Positions 10,075 through 19,529 of a stretch of DNA of 64,000 bases are shown piece by piece. The notes under the pieces were generated by a model that had not been told where the DNA came from, did no database searches, and saw only the letters and a list, made by a program, of their open reading frames with translations. Position 1 is the stretch's first letter; the number at the start of each line of letters is the position of its first letter. Where the stretch lies: NCBI GenBank assembly GCA_021732025.1, contig JAKFVU010000002.1, forward strand, positions 99,989 through 163,988, read 5' to 3'. Both the position numbers and the translations under genes were made by a program. Source of the stretch: Candidatus Obscuribacterales bacterium. GTDB taxonomy: Bacteria; Cyanobacteriota; Vampirovibrionia; Obscuribacterales; Obscuribacteraceae.

Positions 10075-10716
10075 CTAAAATGACTTGATTGCGCTCAAGA
10101 TTTTCTTTATACGCGAAATATCGATTGTAGAATTTTGATTCTGCTTTTGTACCCATAGAAAAAGATATTTACCTGTTTTAGAACTTTGAGCAATACCGCA
10201 AAAGGTATTATCTACAATTAAATCAGGGCCCAATATTTCTGAGTGGCCAATCGAATAGTACATAGTCTCATTGCCAAAACTTAGTTGATCAGTTATATGA
10301 GGCTCTAACCGATCTTTGCTAGCTCTGACCAAGGCTTGCTTAACCTCACTCACTTTTTCTTCGGTTCTAAGAGCTGCCGGATCTATACCGCGCTTCTTCA
10401 TTGGATCGTCCGAAGATGTGAATGAATAGAATGCTTGAGTAACCTCATCGTCAAACTGCACGATTGGAAACCCTTTTACATCATAAGCAGACGAGTAGGT
10501 GAAGCCTTTCGGCAGAGGCTCTGCAATGGTCATAAAGGTTGCTGCCACCGATTTGACATGGGCAGGGTTACTTACCGACAAGAAAACAACTACGCCTGCA
10601 ATTATCAGACCGGTCACACAAAGCGTTGCGAAAATGCCAAATCCAATGGCAACGTTAACAAGGATCTTCGTTTTGTTGCTCTTTTCCACGATTGCGTGCC
10701 TCACAATTTTTCTCAT
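10075..10716 (-). CDS. Membrane-anchored protein of unknown function
   Basis: 213 residues: a basic N-terminus, one transmembrane helix at about residues 19-45, and a presumably extracytoplasmic domain. The domain runs AEPLPKGFTYSSAYDVKGFPIVQF onward in character, with no cysteine pairs or known catalytic motif. A perfect 12-bp palindrome, tcgaagcttcga (10718-10729), lies just upstream of the start codon. Function unknown. Confidence 0.6.
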   Translation of the reverse strand: MRKIVRHAIVEKSNKTKILVNVAIGFGIFATLCVTGLIIAGVVVFLSVSNPAHVKSVAATFMTIAEPLPKGFTYSSAYDVKGFPIVQFDDEVTQAFYSFTSSDDPMKKRGIDPAALRTEEKVSEVKQALVRASKDRLEPHITDQLSFGNETMYYSIGHSEILGPDLIVDNTFCGIAQSSKTGKYLFLWVQKQNQNSTIDISRIKKILSAIKSF

Positions 10717-10901
10717 TTCGAAGCTTCGACAAGCCTGGCATGTTCACTATATCATTGGCTATAGCGCATATTTTGCCTGATCCAAAAGTCAAAATCACCA
10801 ATTCTTGCGCACCCGACCAGGCGTTAAGTGACCTAAACGTAGATTTAACGACCGCTCGATTACATTGCCATAAGAAGGACCCCCACCGAGGCAAGAATCA
10901 A

Positions 10902-11357
10902 ATGGTTGAATTAAAGGGCGACAAACCGGCCACACCAAGCGTAGCTCAAGAAGTTCCAGACAATGCGCTGTTTCAAGACTATTTGAAGTTGACCCGAGCT
11001 GGCGAAGTTGGTTCCGACGGCAAGGCGATATTTGTTACCCCACCTAGCAAACCAATGCCTGAGGCGGTCTTAGCCAAGGAGATCGGCCAACAGCTGAAAG
11101 AGAATGGCGATGCCAAATCAATCATGCCTTCAACACAGTACCTTTTATCTACGCTCTCAGAAGCTGATGAGATAGAAAATTCCCTCGATTGGTTGCAAGA
11201 TAAGCTAGATAAACAGTTGGAGAAAACGCCCTGGTCAGTCAATTTTAAGTACGACCGGGAGAACGACAGTCTTGAAATGAAGGCTACCAACAAAGATGAT
11301 CCATCCAAAAACTTGACTGTAAACGAACCTCGGGAGCACGCACGCTTAGAATTTTGA
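10902..11357 (+). CDS. Small soluble protein of unknown function
   Basis: 151 residues, acidic and lysine-rich, predicted cytoplasmic; no signal peptide or recognisable domain. The open frame reaches back to 10692, but that part overlaps the divergent gene's start. The ATG at 10902 follows a gagg element and gives a more ordinary protein, so I use it. A helical middle (residues ~75-110) precedes a short strand-rich C-terminus. Confidence 0.5.
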   Translation: MVELKGDKPATPSVAQEVPDNALFQDYLKLTRAGEVGSDGKAIFVTPPSKPMPEAVLAKEIGQQLKENGDAKSIMPSTQYLLSTLSEADEIENSLDWLQDKLDKQLEKTPWSVNFKYDRENDSLEMKATNKDDPSKNLTVNEPREHARLEF

Positions 11358-11431
11358 TGCTTCGACTGTTTGAGAAATGGCACAGATAAATGAGACTTGT
11401 GCATTTACTCACAACTTGATAGCTTAGTTCT

Positions 11432-12400
11432 ATGATTGAGCAAGCTGTAAACCGCAAGAACACTTCCGACTTCCATTTAAGGCGAAGAGCGCTACAACAT
11501 CTATTATTCACTGCCTTGATTCTCGTTACAGCAGGCCATGCGGCTCATGCAGTGCCACAGGAGACTAGACAACAAATTGCTGCAAGGCTGACAGAGCGCG
11601 GGATGAAAATGATGGACCGCGGTGACTACAAAGGGGCGCGCGCACCGCTACTGGAGGCACTGCAGTATGAGCCAAAGAATCCCCGCATTTACTGGGGGCT
11701 GGCCCGCTCTAGTTACAACACAATGGACCGCTACAGCCAGGGCTTAGATGAAGCAGAAAAATATCTAAAAAAAGCTATTTCTCTTAATCCGGCTTACAGC
11801 AACTCTTATGTTCAGATGACCGAGATCAAGAACATACAAGGCAAATACGATGAAGCAATTACCTGGGCAGACAAAGGAATTGCTTGCCAGCCACCGCAGA
11901 TGGAGTGCTACCCACACAAAGCTGTTGCTCTAAGCAATTTGCACCGCCACGACCAAGCCCTTGCTTGCATCGATAAATATCTATCTTACAAGGGAAAAGA
12001 CGTAAGTTTTGACGCTCTGGAAATTAGAGCTTCTGTACTCGAAAACGCAGGACGATACAGTGCGGCAATAGCCGCATACGAAACTTGCTATCAACTAAAA
12101 AAACAAGACACCTATCTCTTGCGCCAAGTTACCTGTTATGACTTACTAAATAAGCCGCTTGAAGCCGTTAAGGTCTTGGATAAGCTGATTGCTACTAACC
12201 CTAGCGACGACACAGCGTTAGTAAAGCGCGCCAAGTTTTATATCAAAGCTGGAAAGCTGGAGCTAGCGTTGGCTGACTACAATAAAGCTATCAAAGAAAT
12301 GTCTGGTGCAACGTATTATAGAGAGAGAGCCGCTCTCCACAAAAAAATGGGACATATGGATCTTTATGCTAAAGATATGAAGGCAGCAGAGGACGATTAG
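11432..12400 (+). CDS. Exported TPR-repeat protein
   Basis: 322 residues. Signal peptide to about residue 40 (arginine-rich start, hydrophobic core, AHAV cleavage), then tandem tetratricopeptide repeats to the end. Characteristic units include GDYKGARAPLLEAL, GKYDEAITWADKGI and GKLELALADYNKAI. Likely an extracytoplasmic scaffold; no catalytic part. No good ribosome binding site precedes the ATG. It converges with the 748-residue unknown downstream. Confidence 0.75.
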   Translation: MIEQAVNRKNTSDFHLRRRALQHLLFTALILVTAGHAAHAVPQETRQQIAARLTERGMKMMDRGDYKGARAPLLEALQYEPKNPRIYWGLARSSYNTMDRYSQGLDEAEKYLKKAISLNPAYSNSYVQMTEIKNIQGKYDEAITWADKGIACQPPQMECYPHKAVALSNLHRHDQALACIDKYLSYKGKDVSFDALEIRASVLENAGRYSAAIAAYETCYQLKKQDTYLLRQVTCYDLLNKPLEAVKVLDKLIATNPSDDTALVKRAKFYIKAGKLELALADYNKAIKEMSGATYYRERAALHKKMGHMDLYAKDMKAAEDD

Positions 12401-12445
12401 AGGTTACCAGCATTAATGCATAGGTAAAAGCGGAAAATACCCTAC

Positions 12446-14692
12446 CTAATGCGCCAATATGTGCCGCTTGGTCGTCCAGCCAACAAAGCGCTGAGCTGGT
12501 TCAATCTCTTCTGTCTGCGCCTGCTTTAGCGCTTTCAGTATAGGAGAAAATCTTTCACTAAAATCAGTGTCTTGTTTGAGCATGTGTTCGTCCATCCAAA
12601 CAAAAAGCGAGTCTTGCTTCTGCTTGTCTAGCAGCGACAAGAAAAATATCATCTGGCGCCAGGCATATGCAGTGTTCTTAAGCACTCTCAGTTGCGCAGA
12701 ATACTCGCATGGCCCCTGCTGCTCGCGACAAATCCATACGAAACAAACTTTGACTAACTCTTCAAGATCCAAAGATGGATCTTCTGATAGTTTCAGTTCG
12801 CTAAACAGTGCAGCTAAATTGTGGCTAGTTAAAATCTGTTCTTGCTCAATTACAGCACCATTGGCAGCTACTGAAAAGTGACCCAAAGCAACTCCAGCTC
12901 TTTGCTGACATAGTTTGGCAAAATGGTCACTTTTTGAATCTACCAGGGCAAAGTCTGAGAGAGAATAATAGTTGAAGTAGATGGTGCCTTTCAAATACTT
13001 AGCCGTGAGAGCTGCCGCAGCGGTAAACTTCGGGCTGAACTTGCCCATGAAAATATCAGCCGCCAACTCTTCCACTATGGGCAGAGTCAAACCGGCAGCC
13101 TTGGCCAATGAAGCAATTTCACCAATTAGTTTATTGGGCAAAAGTTGCTGCGGAAAACTCTTGAAGTTGGTGGCACATACCAATGTCAATTTTTCCTTTG
13201 CCAACTCTTTTACTTCGCCCTTGTATTTCTCGAGTGCATTCACCCATGGCAGTTCAGATATTTGTACCTGCTTGGCTAAGTTGAAGAGCAAAAGAGAGCG
13301 GCGCGTTTTGAACGCTGAATAAGTAGCAGCGTAAAGTGCTTGCAAAGCCTGGTCGTCAAAGGCACAGGCCTGTACCTGAGCACTAATTTGAGTAACAACT
13401 CCGGCTAACTGCTCAGATGAAGAAACAAGTTCACTCTCTATCAACTCATTAAGCGGCATCTTGACAGAGCGTAAAGCTTTGAACTTGAATGTCTCTGGTA
13501 ACTCGCATCCAGACAAAAGAGGCATAAACATTGCTTCTGAGCTTTCACTTTCGGCAGCAGTTATGGGATAAAAAATATCAGACAACGAGGTGAGGGCATC
13601 AACCTTTAACTTTTCAATTCTAGCTAACATTACCGGGGCTAGCTGGAAGGTGCCTGGCTGAGCAGCAACCACTCGCTGAACTTCTCTTATTTGCTCAGAC
13701 TTGGTTGAGCCAGGCAGGCCTCTAGCCACTTCTATCTGTTGCAATATTGCCCGAATCATACCAACATCACGGCCGCTTAGTGATCTGCGATCTTTCACCG
13801 ACAGACTAAGACACTTAAACAAATGTGCGGCATTGCCCTTGCCTGTAGACTTCTTGCGGGCAAATTGCAGCTGAGATTCAGCCTTTGTTAAATCGAACAG
13901 AAGCTTAGTAGCTCTATCATTCCAACTTTCTGGATAAGTTTGACAGGGCCAGCCATCTTCAATAGTTTCGGCAAAAAGCGAAACGGCTCGATCGTAAAGA
14001 GGAAGCAATGACAATGCTTCTCTTTGGCATTCTACAGATCGACTGCCTTTAACATTGCTAAAGTCAGCGCGAGTTTTTGCCATGCTCTGTAGATAAACTA
14101 AATCGCTAGCAGTCAGAGGCTCTGTGCTAGGAATTGGGTAAAAGCGCAGCCGCGAAAAGAAGGGCGCAATATGCTCCACGACTACTTTGGCAGCCTCATT
14201 TGCACCTTGACTAAACAAGTATGCCACCACCAGTAAGGCGCTCTCTTCTGGAACATCGATACGATAACGCTTGCTGGCGAGCATTTCATTCAACTTAGCC
14301 ATTCCCTCAGTGCTGAGAAAATAGGCATTGAGAGCTGCGCGCAGGGGTATACCAGATGCGATATTTAGGCCTTCGGCGAGCTTGAGCTCATGGTCTTGTA
14401 TTTCGCCCTCCGCCAGAAGGCGACCTGTGGCAAAGCCACCTTGGGAAACTTCCAGAGTAGCCCAAGCAGGCACGTCAACTACAGGCACCCGACTGCCAAT
14501 ATTAAGCTGTCCAGTGAGTATTCCACTGGCAACACGCATCCACTTAGCTAATTTGCTTTTCGCCTGCTCTTCAGCTTTAAAATCAGATTTGCCGTCGGCA
14601 CCAGTGCGTTGAGCTCGTGCGACAGCGCTGAGGGCGCGAGCTAACTGGGCAGAAACATATTCGGCATTAACCTCAATTCTTGTCTCATCCAT
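12446..14692 (-). CDS. Large protein of unknown function (748 aa)
   Basis: 748 residues, predicted soluble and mainly helical, with no signal peptide. The N-terminal third contains a distinctive DVPAWATLEVSQGGFATGR stretch (around residues 75-95). The rest is helical and cysteine-poor until a cluster near residues 650-680. No known catalytic or nucleotide-binding motif found. gagatga precedes the ATG. It sits upstream of and parallel to nothing obvious: fhs lies 5' of it on the same strand only 69 nt away, so co-transcription with fhs is possible but not shown. Confidence 0.6.
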   Translation of the reverse strand: MDETRIEVNAEYVSAQLARALSAVARAQRTGADGKSDFKAEEQAKSKLAKWMRVASGILTGQLNIGSRVPVVDVPAWATLEVSQGGFATGRLLAEGEIQDHELKLAEGLNIASGIPLRAALNAYFLSTEGMAKLNEMLASKRYRIDVPEESALLVVAYLFSQGANEAAKVVVEHIAPFFSRLRFYPIPSTEPLTASDLVYLQSMAKTRADFSNVKGSRSVECQREALSLLPLYDRAVSLFAETIEDGWPCQTYPESWNDRATKLLFDLTKAESQLQFARKKSTGKGNAAHLFKCLSLSVKDRRSLSGRDVGMIRAILQQIEVARGLPGSTKSEQIREVQRVVAAQPGTFQLAPVMLARIEKLKVDALTSLSDIFYPITAAESESSEAMFMPLLSGCELPETFKFKALRSVKMPLNELIESELVSSSEQLAGVVTQISAQVQACAFDDQALQALYAATYSAFKTRRSLLLFNLAKQVQISELPWVNALEKYKGEVKELAKEKLTLVCATNFKSFPQQLLPNKLIGEIASLAKAAGLTLPIVEELAADIFMGKFSPKFTAAAALTAKYLKGTIYFNYYSLSDFALVDSKSDHFAKLCQQRAGVALGHFSVAANGAVIEQEQILTSHNLAALFSELKLSEDPSLDLEELVKVCFVWICREQQGPCEYSAQLRVLKNTAYAWRQMIFFLSLLDKQKQDSLFVWMDEHMLKQDTDFSERFSPILKALKQAQTEEIEPAQRFVGWTTKRHILAH

Positions 14693-14723
14693 TTTTTCAT
14701 CTCATCTAAGTTTGGTTCAAGAA

Positions 14724-14779
14724 ATCAGTGGAAGTGAGCGAATTAATAAAAGCGAGCGATATTAATAGAAGCGGGCAAT
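14724..14779. repeat. Three decaying 19-nt tandem copies at the fhs 3' end
   Basis: The last codons and stop of fhs (14761-14779) are followed on the minus strand by a tandem copy (14742-14760, 16 of 19 identical). A third, weaker copy follows (14724-14741 plus edge, about 12 of 19); its differences are almost all transitions. It looks like an old duplication of the gene's terminal segment just beyond the stop codon. Confidence 0.7.
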
Positions 14780-16519
14780 TTTGCCATCATCGCGCAGTTC
14801 CATTACCACTGATGCTGGCTTCTTAGGCAAGCCTGGCATGGTCATGATCTCACCAGTGATAGCTACAACAAATCCAGCACCGGCTGAAAGTCTAAGCTGG
14901 CGAATGTTGAGCTTGAAGCCTGAAGGAGCACCTAAAAGTGTCGGGTCATCACTAAACGAATACTGAGTCTTTGCCACACAAACAGGCAAATTGCCGTAGC
15001 CGTTCTTGTCTAACCATTTCAATTCTTTCAAAGCTTCATTGGAATATTCCACACTGGCCGCACCATAAATCGCTGATGCGACAGTGGCCAATTTTTCTTT
15101 GATTGGTGCGTCTAGTTTATATAACGGAGCAAACTTACTTGGTTTAGCAGTCTGTGCCACAACCAGGTCGGCAAGCTCAAGAGCGCCGTCACCACCTTTG
15201 GCCCAAACATCGGCGGTAATAGCGTCAATGCCTTTGGTTTTGCAAAGCGAAATTAGGTGCGACAACTCTTCATCACTGTCTCCAGCAAATTTATTGATGC
15301 AGACAATTGCCGGCACACCAAACTTTTGCACATTGGCAACGTGACGCTCTAAGTTGCATAGACCGCGTTCAATAGCCGACAAGTCTTGTGTGGCCAGGTC
15401 GGCCTCAGAGACTCCACCATGTAATTTCAAGGCCTTAACTGTCGCCACTAGCACCACTGCATCTGGTGCTAGCTCAGGGCGCAAATTAGCCACAATATCG
15501 CAGAATTTCTCCAAGCCTAAATCAGCGCCAAAGCCTGCTTCTGTAACGACATAATCGCTTGTATAAAGGGCAAGCAAACCAGAGAGCACACTAGAGGTGC
15601 CGTGAGCAATATTGGCAAACGGACCGCCATGCACAAAGGCGGGAGTGCCATCAAGAGTCTGCACCAAATTCGGCTTGATGGCATCTTTCAAAATTATGGC
15701 CATCGCCGCGGCAGCATCAACTTGTTTGGCTGTAATAGGTGCAGCGGCCGTTGATTTAGCGACGACGATATTGCCCAAGCGCTCGCGTAAGTTAGCCATA
15801 GAATCGGCCAAGCAAAGGGTAGCCATAACTTCGGAGGCAGCAGTTATATCAAAACCAGTCTCGCGCACGATACCATTGGCTTTTCCACCCAAACCTTGCA
15901 CCAAATTGCGCAAACTGCGATCGTTCATGTCCATTGCTCGTCTAAAGCTGATGGCGCGCTGGTCGATGGATAGGGCATTGCCGAAGTGAATGTGATTATC
16001 AATCAAGGCAGCAAGTAAATTATTAGCAGCACCAATGGCATGCAAGTCACCATTGAAATGCAGGTTGATGTCATCCATGGGCATCAACTGCGAGTAACCA
16101 CCACCGGTGCCACCGCCTTTTTGTCCAAAGACGGGCCCCATTGATGGCTCACGCAAAGCCACCGAGACTTTTCGCGCTTTTCCACCGTTTGCCTTGCAGC
16201 TCTTGCGCAGGGCTTGTGCCAGGCCGACAGAAGTAGTGGTCTTGCCTTCACCAGCCTTGGTTGGCGTAATCGCCGACACCAAAATCAATTTCCCTCTAAC
16301 CTTATTTTTGTCAGTTAGAATGCGCTCAATGGCATCGTAGGCAATCTTGGCCTTATATTTGCCGTAAAGCTCAATGTCGTCTTCACTTAGACCAAGTTCG
16401 GCAGCAACGTCGACTATCGCCCTCAACTTAGCATTGTTCGCCAAATCAATATCTGAAGGTTGAACACCTGAAGAAGTAGTAGAAGACGATGAAGTTGAGG
16501 CGCCGGTTGCTGTTTCCAC
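14762..16519 (-). CDS. fhs: Formate-tetrahydrofolate ligase
   Basis: ATP-dependent synthesis of 10-formyl-THF from formate and THF. 585 residues, with the P-loop TPTKAGEGKTTT and the family stretches EPSMGPVFGQKGGGTGGG, MNDRSLRN and the C-terminal MTMPGLPKKPA. Residues ~5-16 are a Ser/Thr-rich tail before the usual N-terminus. The start is GTG at 16519, the only workable start before the conserved region. Its product is the formyl donor for PurN and PurH encoded 8-14 kb away. A strong terminator hairpin of the upstream BI-1 gene lies 20 nt before the start, so fhs needs its own promoter overlapping that region. Confidence 0.95.
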   Translation of the reverse strand: METATGASTSSSSTTSSGVQPSDIDLANNAKLRAIVDVAAELGLSEDDIELYGKYKAKIAYDAIERILTDKNKVRGKLILVSAITPTKAGEGKTTTSVGLAQALRKSCKANGGKARKVSVALREPSMGPVFGQKGGGTGGGYSQLMPMDDINLHFNGDLHAIGAANNLLAALIDNHIHFGNALSIDQRAISFRRAMDMNDRSLRNLVQGLGGKANGIVRETGFDITAASEVMATLCLADSMANLRERLGNIVVAKSTAAAPITAKQVDAAAAMAIILKDAIKPNLVQTLDGTPAFVHGGPFANIAHGTSSVLSGLLALYTSDYVVTEAGFGADLGLEKFCDIVANLRPELAPDAVVLVATVKALKLHGGVSEADLATQDLSAIERGLCNLERHVANVQKFGVPAIVCINKFAGDSDEELSHLISLCKTKGIDAITADVWAKGGDGALELADLVVAQTAKPSKFAPLYKLDAPIKEKLATVASAIYGAASVEYSNEALKELKWLDKNGYGNLPVCVAKTQYSFSDDPTLLGAPSGFKLNIRQLRLSAGAGFVVAITGEIMTMPGLPKKPASVVMELRDDGKIARFY

Positions 16520-16539
16520 GTTAATAATTCCACTTTGAC

Positions 16540-16572
16540 TATAAGAAAAGAGGCTAACCTATGGCTAGCCTC
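16540..16572 (-). terminator. Intrinsic terminator after the BI-1-like gene
   Basis: Perfect 7-bp arms (gaggcta/tagcctc, 16550-16556 and 16566-16572) with additional CC/GG pairing in the loop. On the minus strand they are followed directly by TTTTCTTAT. This is a classical rho-independent terminator shape 29 nt after the stop of the 16602-17324 gene. Confidence 0.75.
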
Positions 16573-16601
16573 CCCAAGATTATACTTACTTATTCGCTAA
16601 C

Positions 16602-17324
16602 CTATTTCTTTAGCTCTCTTACGAGGCGCATCAAGTAAAAGGCGAAGTTGACGTAATCAAGAACAATATTGAGAGCGATGCTAGTCGCTTCTGGCCAGCT
16701 GTTATCAGTTGACTTAGCCAAGCGGCAAAAATCAACCAAGAAGAAGCCGGTAAAGACAACCAAACCACCCACTGCATAAACAATATTGACGCCAGCAGAG
16801 AAGTGAATGAAGAACTGGCTTAACCCGACAAGAATCAGGCCAAACAGAGCAAACATAAGAAAGCGCTGCATCGGTCTGAAGTCAACGCCAGAGAAGGCAC
16901 CGATTGAACCAACCACGGCCATAGCGCCAGCAGTACCAGCTAAACAAACGGCAACTGTGTTAGCGCCGATAGTTTCGATATAGCCTTGCAAGCCGAAACC
17001 GACGATTACACCGAAGACAGCGTTCCAAACGGCCAGTCCAATCATTGAAGATACTGGCGAATTAACCCTCGGTAAGAAGAACAAACCGCCGAAAGTTATG
17101 GCAATCGAGGCGATCCAGAGAAACATGTTCGGCTCAGTTTTGATGCCGAAGAACGAACCAGCCGCCAGAAACATGAAAGAGACGCTAGTGAGCAAAGCCA
17201 CTTTGCTGACCAAGGTGCCCTGGGTTAAAGCCTGGGCATCGAAATCGGCAAGCCCATTTCCACCGCGCTTTGCCGTCTGCGTAGTTTCAGTATTAAATGA
17301 TTCCGAGTACGGTTTTTTGTCCAT
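16602..17324 (-). CDS. Bax inhibitor-1/YccA-like membrane protein
   Basis: 240 residues with about seven hydrophobic helices after a polar N-terminus of some 35 residues. The C-terminal helix with SIALNIVLDYVNFAFYLMRL is the recognisable BI-1/YccA feature, including the conserved aspartate thought to be involved in proton or calcium sensing in this family. An upstream in-frame ATG exists at 17351. I prefer 17324 because aaggtga lies 6 nt before it. Role in this organism unknown; members are linked to FtsH and membrane protein stress. Confidence 0.8.
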   Translation of the reverse strand: MDKKPYSESFNTETTQTAKRGGNGLADFDAQALTQGTLVSKVALLTSVSFMFLAAGSFFGIKTEPNMFLWIASIAITFGGLFFLPRVNSPVSSMIGLAVWNAVFGVIVGFGLQGYIETIGANTVAVCLAGTAGAMAVVGSIGAFSGVDFRPMQRFLMFALFGLILVGLSQFFIHFSAGVNIVYAVGGLVVFTGFFLVDFCRLAKSTDNSWPEATSIALNIVLDYVNFAFYLMRLVRELKK

Positions 17325-17434
17325 TGCTTTCACCTTAGAGGCCGATATCAATAACGATATACCTATACCAAGCTAGCAGCAACCTGCTGACAACCACAGG
17401 ATATTCATTATTCCTTAGGGAAGGCGCAGAAAGC

Positions 17435-19156
17435 TTATCGGCCCTTCTTAGCTTCTTCTTTTACTTTCTGCTTGGCCAACTCTTTAGCGCGCTTGGCTGC
17501 TTGTTCAGCGGCTTTCTCGGCTGCTTTCTTAGCCTCCAGCTCACGCACACGCTCTTCTTCTTTGAGTTCTAGATAGTAGTTGTAATTGCCGTGATAAACG
17601 ACCAACTGACCGTCTCTAATCTCGACAATCTTGGTGGCAATTTGCGAGATGAAATAGCGGTCGTGTGAGATTACTACAACTGTACCGTCGAACTTCTTCA
17701 GAGCGTCTTCTAGAGTCTCTTTAGCAGGAATATCGAGGTGGTTGGTCGGCTCATCGAGAATCAAGAAATTATTGGCACCAAGCAACATCTTGGCCAACGC
17801 CAAGCGCGCTTTTTCGCCGCCACTAAGGCTCTCAACTTTCTTGAATACGCTATCTCCGCCGAACAAGAATCGACCAAGCAAGGCGCGCACTTCTTCAGTC
17901 TTCCATAGCGGCACTTCGTCTTGAATGGTATCGAGAACGCGTTTGTCTAGATCTAAGGCTTCAGCCTGGTTTTGCTCGAAATAAGCAGGGCGAACATTGT
18001 GATCACCAAGCTTGACCGAACCACCGTCTGGCTTTTCGCGACCAGTTATAAGCCTGAGCAAGGTCGACTTGCCAGCACCATTGGGGCCGAGAATAGCGAT
18101 ACGCTCGCCTCTTTCAATTTGCAAGTTGGCATCTAAGAAAAGAATGTTGTCGTTATAACCGTGTGTGAGATCGCGGATAGTGACAATCTCTCGCCCACTA
18201 CGTGCTGCCGCTGGAAAATGGAATACCAGAGTGCGCTCACCGTCTTCGGGCTTCTCAATTAGTTCAATTTTGTCGAGTTGTTTTTCTCTACTCTTAGCTT
18301 GTGTACTGCGAGTGGCACTGGCTCTAAATCTATCAACGAAGCGCTGTTGCACTTCCATCTCTTTCACTTGGCGATCATAGGCAGCTTGTTGAGCGTCGCG
18401 GTTCTGTTCTTTCTGCAGCTGATAAGTAGAATAATTACCGAGATAGGTGGAAGATTGGCCCCGCTCCATCTCGACAATACTAGTGCATAGGCGATCGAGG
18501 AAGTGGCGATCGTGAGAAATAATGGCCATAGGCGTGGACAAATCACGCAAGAAAGTTTCTAACCACTCAATGGTGCGCATATCAATGTGGTTCGTAGGTT
18601 CGTCGAGCAGCAAGATATCAGGCTTCTGCAATAAGACCTTACCGAGGTTCATACGCATTTGCCAGCCGCCGCTGAACTCGCTAACGAAACGATCGCCGTC
18701 ACCAAGGGCAAAGCCCATTTCGGCCATCATCTTTTCTACTTTAGACTCTTGAGCGTAGCCGCCTTTGGCTTCATACTCACGCTGCAAATTGTCCATCTTC
18801 TTCAAGAGCTTATCTAGCTCTTCAGGTGTAGCAGTTTCAAGAGCTGTGTGCACCGCTGTCAGTGCATGGTGAATAGTATTTAGCTCAACGAACGAACTAG
18901 AGAACTCTTCGCGCACAGTGTTAGTCGGCGTCACGGCAAACTCTTGGTTGAGATAGCCAACCTGCAAACCGGCCTGACGGATGATCTGTCCAGAAGTGGG
19001 TTCGATCTCGCCGGTAATAATTTTGAACTGAGTTGATTTGCCACCACCATTTGGTCCGACAAGGCCAATACGATCGCCTTGTTTAAGCTCCCAGGTAACG
19101 TCTGTCAGCACCTCACCTTGAGGATAAATTTTGCTGATATTTTCGAGTCTTAGCAT
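17435..19156 (-). CDS. ABC-F family ATPase
   Basis: 573 residues, two ABC ATPase domains and no membrane segment. Walker A motifs GPNGGGKST and GPNGAGKST, signatures FSGGWQMR and LSGGEKARLALAK, and two Walker B LLDEPTNH/ILDEPTNH. The domains are joined by the long charged linker that enters the ribosomal E site in this family. The C-terminus is a Lys/Glu/Ala-rich helix. Such proteins are translation factors (Uup/EttA/YdiF type) or antibiotic resistance factors. The leader has a short ORF and a 9-nt repeat (see those entries). Confidence 0.92.
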   Translation of the reverse strand: MLRLENISKIYPQGEVLTDVTWELKQGDRIGLVGPNGGGKSTQFKIITGEIEPTSGQIIRQAGLQVGYLNQEFAVTPTNTVREEFSSSFVELNTIHHALTAVHTALETATPEELDKLLKKMDNLQREYEAKGGYAQESKVEKMMAEMGFALGDGDRFVSEFSGGWQMRMNLGKVLLQKPDILLLDEPTNHIDMRTIEWLETFLRDLSTPMAIISHDRHFLDRLCTSIVEMERGQSSTYLGNYSTYQLQKEQNRDAQQAAYDRQVKEMEVQQRFVDRFRASATRSTQAKSREKQLDKIELIEKPEDGERTLVFHFPAAARSGREIVTIRDLTHGYNDNILFLDANLQIERGERIAILGPNGAGKSTLLRLITGREKPDGGSVKLGDHNVRPAYFEQNQAEALDLDKRVLDTIQDEVPLWKTEEVRALLGRFLFGGDSVFKKVESLSGGEKARLALAKMLLGANNFLILDEPTNHLDIPAKETLEDALKKFDGTVVVISHDRYFISQIATKIVEIRDGQLVVYHGNYNYYLELKEEERVRELEAKKAAEKAAEQAAKRAKELAKQKVKEEAKKGR

Positions 19157-19178
19157 TGGATTCCCAAAAAAGGCGGAG

Positions 19179-19214
19179 AAAGTAATTAAAGTAGCTAAAG
19201 TAGCAAAAGTAGCA
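19179..19214. repeat. Four tandem 9-nt repeats in the ABC-F leader
   Basis: Units read aaagtaatt, aaagtagct, aaagtagca, aaagtagca on the plus strand, an exact 9-nt period. They occupy the interval between the candidate leader ORF and the ABC-F ribosome binding site, so they lie in the 5' untranslated mRNA of that gene. Confidence 0.8.
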
Positions 19215-19219
19215 ATTGA

Positions 19220-19246
19220 TTAGCGAACAAGCAGCAAAGCGACCAT
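19220..19246 (-). CDS. Candidate leader peptide MVALLLVR upstream of ABC-F
   Basis: ATG-to-TAA frame of eight codons ending 63 nt before the ABC-F start. The peptide is short and hydrophobic with a final arginine, as in ribosome-stalling leaders that regulate some ABC-F genes. A weak purine-rich site (aaagtgg) precedes it. A frame this short can arise by chance, so this is a suggestion only. Confidence 0.2.
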   Translation of the reverse strand: MVALLLVR

Positions 19247-19529
19247 TGCCACTTTGCCTGTACTACAGATTCTAGCACTTGGCAAGCCGCTTGTCAGAAG
19301 GAAATAATATTAGGTAGAAGCCCATCCGTCTATGTATACGAGCTAATCTCAATCTAAAGATTTCAAGAATTTGCTAGCCGCTGAGCCCGCCAAGCCGCTT
19401 TCATCCTCTTAGCTACTTAACAAGTTCGTGTACAAGAGGGTTTACACGGCGTAATTCTTCAAAGATCTGTCCAACTAAGGTACTCTTTCAAATATTGCAT
19501 CCAAGTAAAACTGCGTCGGTAAGAGAATC

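Larger units (their letters stand above)
19157..19529. other. 373-nt divergent intergenic region between ABC-F and proB
   Basis: The only gap over 300 nt. On the ABC-F side it holds four 9-nt repeats (19179-19214) and a candidate eight-residue leader ORF (19220-19246, minus). A small dyad (caagc-cg-cttg type, around 19285) lies further in. The proB side shows a plausible ribosome binding site (ggtaagag) but no convincing promoter hexamers that I could fix. No RNA gene recognised. Confidence 0.5.
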
